Origin: Hemerocallis citrina
Taxonomy: Eukaryota; Streptophyta; Magnoliopsida; Asparagales; Asphodelaceae
Assembly: GCA_017893485.1 (NCBI GenBank)
Contig: JACEHZ010000365.1
Coordinates: 62,001-126,000 of the forward strand
DNA length: 64,000 bases
Direction of reading: 5' to 3'
In this document: one piece after another, positions 50,159-60,748 of the stretch
Layout of the letters: each line of letters starts with the position of its first letter
Position numbering within the stretch: the first letter of the stretch is position 1
Translations under genes and position numbers: made by a program
Notes under the pieces: model-generated
The model's database searches: none
What the model saw: the letters and a program-made list of their open reading frames with translations, nothing else
What the model was told of the DNA's origin: nothing

Positions 50159-50215
50159 AAACAGCCTTTGAATTGCTGGTAAAGTTTAATGTTAGATTAT
50201 GGTTCAATGTCCCCA

Positions 50216-50243
50216 CCCGCGCATGCGCGGGGTCACTTGCTAG
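50216..50243 (+). other. Helitron 3' terminus: hairpin plus CTAG
   Basis: Perfect palindrome CCCGCGCATGCGCGGG followed by GTCACTTGCTAG and then T. This is the rolling-circle termination signal of plant Helitrons. Confidence 0.92.
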
Positions 50244-50244
50244 T

Positions 50245-51009
50245 AGAAATTAAGGGAGAGAGGTGGAAGAAATAGATCAGTGTGTTGTAAATAGTCGTGT
50301 GTGTTTCTGGTTCTGGTTCGGGTTCGCTCCCATCTCCTATCTCCTTCAGACTTGTGCTCCTTGCACTATCTTCTTCTTCGAAATTAGATAATGATGCAAC
50401 CAGTGCATGTCCAGCCAGTTTGATATTAAACCATATGCCTAGTGTAGTGGGCATATGATCGATATCTTTTCCCTAAGTAAGGTTTTCACTCTTCAGCATT
50501 GCTCGCTAGCTCACGGCTAACATAGATAATAAAACAATTTACATGCAGGAACACCCACCTATACTATACTTACTTTCATCTATTTGGCATGAGTCCCTCC
50601 CTGCTATATATATATTGTCAAGGAGCAGTACGTACTGAAATTAATATTGTTTGTTCTGTCGAGAAGTGAACTACCTATATTATATTGTGAGGATTTATGA
50701 GGAGAAAGACCTTAATTATATACTCCCGAAAATGTCACTGACTAATAATTTGCAGCTGAAAATTGAAAGCTGAAACCAACTCTGATCGATGAACCATCCT
50801 CGATCTTTTATTCCTCAATTAATTGACACACCAATTAACTAGTACTACACTGCATTTTGTCAAACCAAAAACTTCATTATAAATAAAACTAAAATTGAAA
50901 CAATAATAATAATAATAATAATAATAAGGCCGGCCATTGAGAACTCTCCAATTAAGTTAATGTACAATATTGATGATATATAAGAGATGATGATGCAGTG
51001 CAATTTAGA
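50245..51009. other. Intergenic sequence between Helitron and LAX2-like gene
   Basis: AT-rich; includes an (ATA)n tract (about 50904-50928). Its right part (up to about 51009) would be the 3' UTR of the minus-strand gene. No separate gene seen. Confidence 0.4.
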
Positions 51010-54000
51010 TTAATTAGCTCTTCTTCCATAATGAAGAATCATAAGATGATCCTTGAGTACTAGGGTAGGTCTCCTTCTGCACCAAATGTTGTTTGTAATG
51101 AATTGAACTGTCAGCACTGGGTGAAGCTGTTGCCCTCTACATGTAATTTGTACCTGCCTCAGTTCAACAATATTAGATTAATTTATTTAGTGCATGTATA
51201 TAGGCTAGGCTAGCTACCAAAATTAATCTAGTATGAGTGTTTATATTTATGTCTCTAATTTGTAACTTCACAAATATAGTATTCTATATTCATTATAGGG
51301 GTAATTAAACAAATATTGTAATTTATTAAAGATTTCCATGTCCGAACTATTTTGCAAAACTTTCTTTTTACATAATAATACCAGCCGTTAAACTTTATTT
51401 TCTTTTGGTGTATATATTTTGTAAAATTAATAAAATGCTTTGAATTAAGATAGTATATTAATAAAATAAAAAAAAGGTCTTAAAATTAACTAATTATGCG
51501 TAGTAGTAAAAACAAATTTACAGCTTAGATATTAATAAATTGGGATATTGGGTAAAACGAATGTCTCAAGTTTGAGGTCAGGATTTTAACAAGTAATTGG
51601 AATTAGACATGGAAGAGCCTCATGCACGATGCCCTCAAATATTCCCTAAATATAATATAATATAATAATATATTGATACACACTCAGCTAGCCATTTTTC
51701 TTCAGAAACTAAAACAAGTCAATGTTCACCCTACATTAGTTTAATTTGTTGTATGCGCATAATTAGTAACCCAACTCAACACACAAAAGCCCCACACACT
51801 AATAATTAAGAAAGCTAATGGAGTGATGATGACATTTCTTTACCATCCTTTGTTGAATTAAGTATACATATCAGTGTATTTCAACTTCCATGCATTTCAT
51901 TCATATATATATATGGAAAACAACAAACTTAATCATAAAAGAAATGCTACACATAAATGAGATTCTAATCCAAACTTACAGACTTGTCTTCTAGTGATTG
52001 GTAGGTCCATTAATCACTAAAAAACAAATGGGTAAAGACACCAACAATCAAAAAGACAAGCCCCATATAAGTTTGGGGTAAATCTCATATATATATATAT
52101 ATATAACATTTCTCTAAACATAATACTGTATAGATAATGAATGTCAATATGAATACAAGCTAGTGGCATGATTTGTCTTTTTGATTATATAGTGATAAAT
52201 ATAGTAATCTTTAGTTTAATAATCTTCTCCAACTTTGAGAATAATTCTTCTGTTGATAAATTCTTAACCATGCATTATCCTTTTCTCATGGTCCTATCAT
52301 AAATTATTATGATGTCTACCCCTTGAGATATTCTTGATCATGCATGGGTCCTCCTCTAGGTACAACAAACCCTAATTGAAGGTGTTACGAGTATGTTAGA
52401 TGTACTACCAGTTATATGAGAACAATAACTAGTGTAGGTAATTAACCAGATGATGTCGTGAGATTGAAGCAAGCAATACGTACGACTGAAGTGATTTGCT
52501 TTTCTTTTTCTTTTTCTTTTTGCTAAAAGTGATTTGATTTTCTTTTCCCTCGTGACTAACTTTTAACCGTATAATTAAATATGATGAAAATTTCCATGTA
52601 ACGTAATTAAGAGCTGTCAATTAGGCCAACATGTTCAAGAAGTAGCTTTAGTTGAAAGGTCAATTTATTAGATAAGAACCATAAGGTGTATATAGCTAAC
52701 AAACTAGATTCAATCACTGTCAATCATTTCAATTTGATGATTAGTCGTGCACATTGAAATGTTCATAATTAATTTAATTAGTGCCAAGCATGAACATTCT
52801 TAACCTATAGCTTAGTCTCACACACACACACATATATATATATATATAAGAATTTCATTTTAATTATGTATATGAAGCATGTAACGTGAAAAACTTGAAG
52901 TACTATTTGAGATCTTAAGGGATTTGAGTCTTAATCATTGAAAGAAAAATAGAGTGATTCAATTCAGGTGGAATGCATTTTGTACTTTCTTAATCATTAA
53001 ATGTTAACTGTCAAACATTGCATTATATATTTGATATTATTAATTAGTTTAGGATAATTGGGTTGGAAGTTGGAATTTATAAGGTGAACATGCTAGCTAA
53101 ACAAACTTTGTTCTATAAGTTTTTTATAAATTGAGTAGAGTTGACCTAATATATTCTTTTTGTTTTGAAATAAGTGCATGTTGACCTATAAATAAACTTA
53201 ATTATTGGCATAAAGTTTTTAAAGACAAAAGGGATATATATATATATTCAGGTTTGTTTCGATGATTTCTATACCTATTGGCAATTATCCACAATGGTAG
53301 TAATGATCAAATTGTTTCGAAGTCAATTTAATTTTTCAATATCTTTAACAACCCATCATACATTATACTGATATGCATAGTGTCTATATAATTGTGACAC
53401 ACGTGTGATGCACGCTTTAATAAATATAAAGTTTTTAAAGTAATATAATATAGCACGTGTGAGGAATGTGTTAATAAATATATATTTTTAATATTATTCA
53501 AAGAGTATAATGGAAGAGTTGGAGTTGCACGTGCAATGCACGTAAGGTGATAGATTGACACTAAGACCTTCTCCCATTATAATATTAGAGATAATATTAG
53601 AGATTAGAGATATATCGACGTTGAATTTTATATGAAACTCGACAATAAATCTAGGAGAACTTGTTACACATCATAACTCAAATAGATATCTAGTTATTTC
53701 TCTTCGTGAATATAAAAGCATTAGGACTACTTAATCACGTCTAGTATATCATATGATCGGGAAAAGTTCAACAATCATATTTACATTACCTTTTCGAAAG
53801 AAAAAAAAAATCATAAGAAATAAAAAGAAGTACATAACATATATAGCAGTCAAATAGATCAATATTAGTTTCTCCACATTAACTTTATTAATTATCTCTT
53901 TCATATTTCTCATAGTATATGAACTTTATATATTTTAAGTTACGAGACTTTATAGATCGAGAAGGAGGATCAACCTTCATTAACCTTCATTCACCGGATC

Positions 54001-54370
54001 ATCGATCTCTTCTATCTTTATTTAATTCTTAAAAAAACTTACAAAATCTTAAGCGTGCGTGTATCTCCTTGATACTAATTAACTTAACCAAGGCTTATTC
54101 TTTGTCGTAAACTTAAATTAAGTTTGAATACACATTTTAATTTTTTCATCCTCTTTTTTTTTTAATATATATCTTGGATTGTACTACTTCAATGCCCTTT
54201 GTATTCATCTTTCCTTTCCCTTCCTTCAGCTATAAATTACACACAACGAAAAAACTTAGATAAGCATGTTGAATGCCTTCTGATGTCTTTTACAAACTGT
54301 CTAGATTGAACATGATATGAACATAAGAGAAAATATGGATCTTGGTATAATTTTAAGTTCCTCCCCCCCC

Positions 54371-54417
<47 letters not shown>

Positions 54418-55910
54418 TCCTCTTCCAGTTTTACTTCTTCAATATATTTTAGAATAATACAACCATAATCACCAAGACTAAGTAAAATAAAAATTATAAA
54501 TAAAATTTAAAAATAATAAGGAAAATATTTCTCATTTATGAATTTTTATTCAAAAAATAAACTTGGTTTGTAATTTTAATAAAAATGGCATTCAATTACC
54601 TTAGAGGTTCCTCATTAATATGTAATATTTGCTTATTCTATACACAATACTACATAATATATGAGTTGTATTACCTTCCAAAAAGATTGTTTGTCAAATT
54701 TGTCATTATTCGAAATAAAATGAAAAATGAGACTGAAAAGTAAACCAGCATAAACATAAACATAAACATTTAAGTAAATTATTTTTTATTTGTTGGTACT
54801 CAATTTATTTCCTTTTTCCCCCCTTTACCTTTATTTTCTTTCTCATATGACAATGAGAGTTATTTTACCATATTTTTTTATATTCATTAAAATAACTTCA
54901 GATATCTCTAATCTCTAATAATCTAATATTATAATGGGAGAAGGCCTTAGTGTCATTTGTAAATGTTTTGTCATTCTACTACCAATCCGTACAATGCACG
55001 TGCATAACTATTATAAAGGATGTCCTAAGTTCAAATTAAGACTACGTCTAAATTTTTTATTTTAAAAAACTATATTTATTAAAACGTGCATCGCACGAGT
55101 AAACTACTAGTAATAATAATAATAATATTATAATGGAAGAAGACCTTAGTGTCATTTGTCATTTTGTCATTCTACCAACATGTGCAACGCACGTACATAA
55201 CTAATATAAAGGAGGTTTTCAGATCAAAATCTCCTTAAATTTTTATTTTTATTTTTTAAAATTATTAAAACGTGCATCGCACCGCACGTGTAAATTACTA
55301 GTATATATATATAATCTTATTATATTTTAATTAACAGCTTTAATATATCTCTGTATTATAGGTGTAAGTATACAGTAAAAACACCTACCTTTTGCTTGGC
55401 AAAAGAAAAGAAGCAAACATTTAAAACTTTATATTTAAACTCGAAATTAAATATGGAAATTAACTGTTATAAACTTTAAAGTGATCTCATTTATAGCTAA
55501 CTTTCCTTCAAAAACTGATTAGATGTTCTTTCTTTGTGTCTGCAAGAAGCCCACCATACTACTTTTTGCAGTTCTTTTAAATCACAAGTGTTCATTAAGT
55601 TCACCACTAACTAAAAGCTACATTATTACCACTATCACTGCTTTCCTTATATTTTCTTGAAGGGAAAAACATAATACCCAATTAATAATTATCAAGGATT
55701 CTAATGATATTATTTCATAGATAAGGATTATAATGATTCTATTTTCCTTAATAAAGTTCATGTCTTTATTTTTAACATTTATAAATCTTTGTTCATAAAG
55801 AAAACTTATATAGCCCGCAAAACTAACTTTAGACTTTATAGGTAAGTGACTAGTTTCCCTGTAAATTATACATTGGAAAATCTCTTCTTCTTCTTCTTCT
55901 TCTTCTTCTT

Positions 55911-55941
<31 letters not shown>

Positions 55942-56329
55942 AAAAAAGAGAAAAAGAAAAAAGAAAAAAGTTCATCATTAAGATAAATCCCACTCTATAT
56001 ACACATCAAACTAGTATGTGTATACTTAAAAGTTGCTAATAATCGGAAGATACAATGTAACTCTCAGAAGTGTACACCCAACCTAAATCTACTACAAAAG
56101 GTAAGACTCACCTAAATGTTCCTTTCATATCATTAAAGCAAACCAGTTAAGATGGAAAGTTAATAGTTTTACTAAGTTCTTCACCTCACAAAACCCTTTG
56201 GAATCTTTATTATAATTATTTCTCCAAAAGAATGGTCCATAATCAAAACAGTTATCATAAGTAAGTACGTAATGGAAGAAGAAAGAGTTGATTTTAATCA
56301 AAAAAGAAAAGGAAGAAGAAGAAGAAGAA

Positions 56330-56360
<31 letters not shown>

Positions 56361-57387
56361 TTAAGAAAGAGTTAGAAAGAGTTGCAACAATGCGAGAAAA
56401 ATGGCATCAAATTACCTCTGATTCATCATCCAAATTCAACCTTTTGGCCAAGTACTTCATCAACAATCTGACTGTCATCTTCCCGTCCCTACAAATTAAA
56501 AAACAAGAAGATCCATCCAAATTATAAGTCAATTTCCAAGATCATGCATGAGAATAATTTTTTAAAAAAAATTTAAAAAATGAGAAACAAATAAAAATAA
56601 AACAAGTGAATCTTATGAAAGTACTTGATCCTCAAGTAGCTCTTTGGAATCTGAGGCAGAAAAGGTTCTTTCCCTCTGCATTATATCAAAAGGGATAAGA
56701 TAATCAAAAATAACAATCTTTTACTAGATAGATCTAGAAGAATTAGTTAAAACATAAAAGAAAATTACGGTTCATATATTCTATATACACACACCATCAA
56801 AATATATACTTGCACAAAAATATATAATCGTTATTTAAAAAAACAAAAAATAGTAATATGATCAACATATATACTTACTGTTTTTTAGCAGCCCTGAGCT
56901 CGAACCACACCCCAATATCAGCCTTAGGAGGCGGCGGGCTAATCACCCTAACAAACTCATGACTCCTCACCATTGCTGGTCTCATCGATGCATTCTTTGT
57001 TGTCTGAATGACATCAATATTAGGGTTTGGCCTGATCCCAGGGAATAAGTTGAGCTCCAACCTCTCCTGTGTCAGTGAACTTTGCTTGGAGCTCATCGAG
57101 TTATCGGTGGACCCACCAGCTAGATCTCCGGCGATCCCTAATCGGAGCCACCCTTTATCATGATGATGATCATGATCACGATCATCATGATCCTTGTAAA
57201 TAGCAGGAATTGTAGTAGTGCATCCAATACCTACTTCTATTCCCTTATTTTCCCCCATAAATAGACAAGTTGCTAATGGATTAAGCTTTTGATCTTGATT
57301 GAGTTCCAAGCTGCTGTTGGTGATGAAATGGAGGCCATGGTTTTGGTTGAGTTGTCGATGATGAATGAAGTTTCCAGCTTGGGCCAT
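51010..57387 (-). CDS. LAX2: LAX PANICLE 2-like protein (four exons, 258 aa)
   Basis: Minus strand, exons 57387-56879, 56675-56625, 56488-56416 and 51153-51010; GT/AG at every intron and phases join to 258 codons plus TAA. The N-terminal two thirds are variable, with a His/Asp run (about residue 66-76) and an EAR-type LELNL motif (about residue 111). The conserved C-terminal part reads IGVWFELRAAKKQ, KEPFLPQIPKSYLRIKDG, MTVRLLMKYLAKRLNL, then VQITCRGQQL and NNIWCRR, ending LHYGRRAN. I recognise this as the LAX2/barren stalk2 type of plant nuclear protein, with a ubiquitin-like RAWUL-type fold proposed; rice and maize members act in axillary meristem formation. An EAR motif suggests repressor recruitment (inference). 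Intron 3 is 5.26 kb and full of repeats. The family name rests on remembered similarity. Confidence 0.83.
51941..52115. mobile_element. Hairpin-forming MITE in LAX2-like intron 3
   Basis: AGAAATGCTAC with ATGAGATT at the left pairs with the complement of the right end (AGAGAAATGTTATATAT then ATGAGATTTACC). Internal CCAAACTTACAGACTTGTCT pairs with the complementary AGACAAGCCCCATATAAGTTTGG region near 52052-52078. A (TA) run extends the right arm. Confidence 0.6.
53397..53610 (-). mobile_element. Small non-autonomous Helitron remnant (minus)
   Basis: On the minus strand it starts TCTCTAATCTCTAATATTAT after an A and continues AATGGGAGAAGG, TTAGTGTCA, like the plus-strand copies at 54905 and 57741. 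The CTAG end is not preserved, and hairpin-like ACACGTGTGATGCACG words remain near 53400. Confidence 0.55.
54363..54415. repeat. Poly-C tract with one T (8 C, T, 44 C)
   Basis: Lies in LAX2-like intron 3; as a poly-G tract on the transcribed (minus) sense. No gene function inferred. Confidence 0.9.
54905..55110 (+). mobile_element. Small non-autonomous Helitron (206 bp)
   Basis: Starts TCTCTAATCTCTAATAATC after A (54904). Ends with hairpin CGTGCATCGCACG, then AGTAAACTACTAG and T (55111). TC...CTAG ends and A/T flanks fit a Helitron. No coding capacity; the ends differ from those of the giant element. Confidence 0.75.
55112..55301 (+). mobile_element. Second small Helitron copy, head-to-tail with the first
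   Basis: Same body as 54905-55110 (ATTATAATGG, AGACCTTAGTGTCATTTGTC, CGTGCATCGCAC, AAATTACTAG then T). Its 5' end is replaced by a TAA repeat, so it abuts the previous CTAG directly. Confidence 0.65.
55883..55940. repeat. (CTT)n microsatellite in LAX2-like intron 3
   Basis: About 19 uninterrupted CTT/TTC units. Confidence 0.95.
56311..56360. repeat. (GAA)n microsatellite in LAX2-like intron 3
   Basis: About 16 GAA units, complementary to the CTT tract 370 bp to the left and 56 bp from the exon 3 donor site. The Glu-rich open frame across it is an artefact. Confidence 0.95.
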
Positions 57388-57426
57388 TGTCGCATTCTTT
57401 GATGGTTAGAGATTGAGAAGAAGGGG

Positions 57427-57435
57427 AATATATAT
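57427..57435 (-). promoter_or_regulatory. Possible TATA box of the LAX2-like gene
   Basis: TATATATA on the minus strand about 40 bp upstream of the ATG. If used, the 5' UTR would be very short. A GA/CT-rich stretch at 57519-57556 lies further upstream, where a more distant start may be. Confidence 0.35.
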
Positions 57436-57740
57436 AGGCAATTCAAAGAGAAGAGAGTTTGAATCTCAGTAGGATCAAAGACAAAATTCTCCTCTTGCTA
57501 ATTTGTTTGGAAGCTTGTAAAGGAGACAGAGAGGGAGAGAGGGAGAGAGGGAAGAAGTTTGTTTCTTGTTTATTTACCTATTGGTTGGTGATCAAGCTAT
57601 ACTTACAATAATTTGGGAAATTAAAAGTATGTGAGATATAGATATAGAAAGGTACATAAAATAAGAGATTACTTATCAGAGTGGGAATGAAAGTGGGACC
57701 CAAGAAGATAAATATTACCTGTCACTTTCGGATTATTTTA

Positions 57741-58501
57741 TCTCTAATCTATAATCTTTAATATGGGAAAAGGCCCTTAGAGCATTCACAGTTGTTACGG
57801 TTAAAATATGTATAAATGGATAAATGTATATGATAATTTTTTATTTCGCTACAGTCGTGAAATGCTATATTTTATCAATTTAAATTAAAATAATATAGAG
57901 ACGGTGCTTCACATTGCGTTCGAGGGAAAAAAAACATTAAAATAAGTGGGACGACACGTGATCTTCCGTCGGAGCGGAAAAAAAAAAGTGGGGTGGGACG
58001 GCACATGAAGTGCGAGGGGAAAAAGGAAAAAAAATTAAAAAAATCAAGTAAGCTACGGAGTGGTATTTCAATGGGCTTTTTTTAAAAAAAAATTAATTAA
58101 AAAAATCAATTTTTTTTTGGAGGGACGGCACTTCAAGTGCCGTCCGACCAATAAAAAATTTATTTTTTTTTGTGCGGCGGCACTTCGAGTGCCATCTTTT
58201 ATATATGCATAATTGCTATTTTGATTCTCATATATCGCAATCTACTATAGCGATTTATGCATAATATGCATATTTAGCCAACGACTGTAGCGCTTTTTTA
58301 AATACAAAATATGCATATTATGCATGCATATATACCAAACGACTACAGATGCTCTTAGTGTCATCTGTAAATCTATCAACGTGTGTAACGCACGTGCATA
58401 ACTATTATAAATGAGGTCTTCGGTTCAAACCCAGACAACGTCTGAATTTCTTTAAAAAAACTATATTTATTAAGACCTGCATTGCACGTGTAAATTACTA
58501 G
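57741..58501 (+). mobile_element. Small Helitron split by a MITE
   Basis: The 5' end TCTCTAATCTATAATC follows A (57740). The 3' end ATTGCACGTGTAAATTACTAG ends at 58501, before T. Same family as 54905-55110. The MITE 57780-58354 interrupts it between GGCCCTTA and GTGTCATCTG, which are contiguous in the other copies. Confidence 0.7.
57780..58354. mobile_element. PIF/Harbinger-like MITE nested in a Helitron
   Basis: Terminal repeats GAGCATTCACAGTTGT and complement of GAGCATCTGTAGTCGT, flanked by TTA on both sides (57777-57779 and 58355-58357). Inside, GACGGCACTTC-type words recur with A-runs. No transposase frame. Confidence 0.75.
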
Positions 58502-59047
58502 TATTAATAAGTTAAAGGCAATATTCAAGAATGGCAAGGTTTTTATTAGAGTAAATTTCAGATAACCCTACTGAATTTTACAAATTTGGCAGATAACCAT
58601 ACTCATTTTTTTTTGGCATATAACCCTACCGAACTTTGTTTTCTGTTAGGAGCCCAGTAACTGATCGACACAATTATCTTTAGTATGGAATGTCTAAAAT
58701 AACCCTAGATGACTGTCTTAACTGGTAAAGTAACAAAAAAAAAGAGAAAAACCTAATCACTGTCTGAATTGTTCATTTCCCCCTCTTTGAAACCCAATAT
58801 GACATTTTCCCCAAATCCCACAATCCCCAAATCTTTCGCTACAAGCTCGCGAAGCATCGAGAATCCTGCGGCGCATGACGTTCCTCGCTTGATGCCTCCT
58901 CCTACTCCACCTTCCTCATCTTCCACTCCTCACTGTCAGCTTGGGACTCCATATCCCCCAATCCCGAACTCGATCTTACTCCACCTTGGGCAACAAATGG
59001 TACTCTCTGTCTCTGTCTCTCATTATTGAGGTTAAATGGTCTTGCCC
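58502..59047. other. Intergenic; one short open frame of unknown meaning
   Basis: CAGATAACCCTACTGAA-type words recur at 58560-58630, like a decayed repeat. An open frame at 58769-59029 is Pro/Ser-rich with no recognised domain; a donor-like GGTACT follows at 59000. It could be a gene's first exon, but nothing supports this further. Confidence 0.3.
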
Positions 59048-59980
<933 letters not shown>

Positions 59981-60172
59981 CACACCTTTCCTTAAGAACT
60001 CGGCATCCTCGCTGAGCCCGAGACTTTGCAACATGATCTAGGATCCCTTTCTAGCCGATGTGGAGAGGATTACCCTAATTCTGTTAGTTGTACAGTCTCC
60101 TACCCAGGCAACATGTACCAACCTCGCTCCCTCTCAGGCATATATCTTGCACACACTCGGTGTCGAAAATCG

Positions 60173-60184
60173 GCTCTGATACCA
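60173..60184 (-). other. Primer binding site of a minus-strand LTR retrotransposon
   Basis: Reads TGGTATCAGAGC on the minus strand, 4 bp from the LTR-like end TGTAGCGCCCC at 60189. The internal region would run leftward, but only about 190 bp separate it from the foldback element. Confidence 0.65.
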
Positions 60185-60188
60185 ACTC

Positions 60189-60748
60189 TGTAGCGCCCCG
60201 AATTCCTATACTGGCGATTCGTGATACAGACCAGAATCTTTCCTTCAAATAGTCATAATACAGGAAAATACAGGAAAAATTTAAACAAATTTTATTTCAA
60301 GATGTACAAGTTCAAGTGTTATAATTTTACACTGTTTCAGAAATTACAAATCAGAGTTTACAAAAATAACAAAAATGTAAAGAATGAACACCTGATACTG
60401 TCGCTTTTGCACACCATCTGGCTCGGGCTTCCTAGGCTCCCCGGGTCGGCAATCTAGCACCTAAAAGAGTGGGCACGTCAGTAATTCTACTGACGCGAGA
60501 CTGATAAAATCAGCGATCTCCAAACTAGACAAATCAAGATTGAATGCAAATAGAAAAGTGACTAAAAGAAAGGAAGGTGGAGTCGGGTCTAAGGTGTCCG
60601 TGTATGACATGCCCTAGTAATCTAATGCACAGGTCAAAATGTACTTAATCTAATACAAGCGAGACTTTGGAAATGTATGCATCCCATACTACATACTTTC
60701 CAAAACAAGCCGTTGTCTCCAACTTTAGAATTTTGAACCCTCGCCATG
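60189..60748 (-). repeat. LTR-like end of a retrotransposon, copy 1
   Basis: Begins TGTAGCGCCCCGAATTCC at 60189 next to a minus-strand primer binding site, so this is the 3' end of a 5' LTR in minus orientation. About 560 bp match 63444-64000 with scattered differences. The LTR probably continues to the right, but its other end is not identified. Confidence 0.65.

Larger units (their letters stand above)
21769..50243 (+). mobile_element. Giant Helitron with Rep/Hel and RPA genes (28.5 kb including nested copia)
   Basis: The 5' end reads TCTATATCTATATATCTATA after an A at 21768. The 3' end is a perfect 16-bp palindrome CCCGCGCATGCGCGGG (50216-50231), 12 bp from the CTAG terminus at 50243, followed by T (50244). 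TC...CTRR ends, a 3' hairpin and insertion between A and T define Helitrons. Inside, on the same strand, are a rolling-circle Rep/helicase gene (33098-38234) and an RPA1-like gene (about 40141-48732), the usual plant pair. Without the nested copia (40768-46166) the element is about 23 kb, still large. The 11 kb before Rep/Hel are mostly non-coding with several tandem duplications. A probable captured host exon lies at 49423-49467. Both element genes are damaged, so movement would need another Helitron's proteins. Confidence 0.82.

Noticed and set aside
56288..56527. Glu-rich open frame on the plus strand
   Set aside because: Created by the GAA repeat; the right half is antisense to LAX2-like exon 3.
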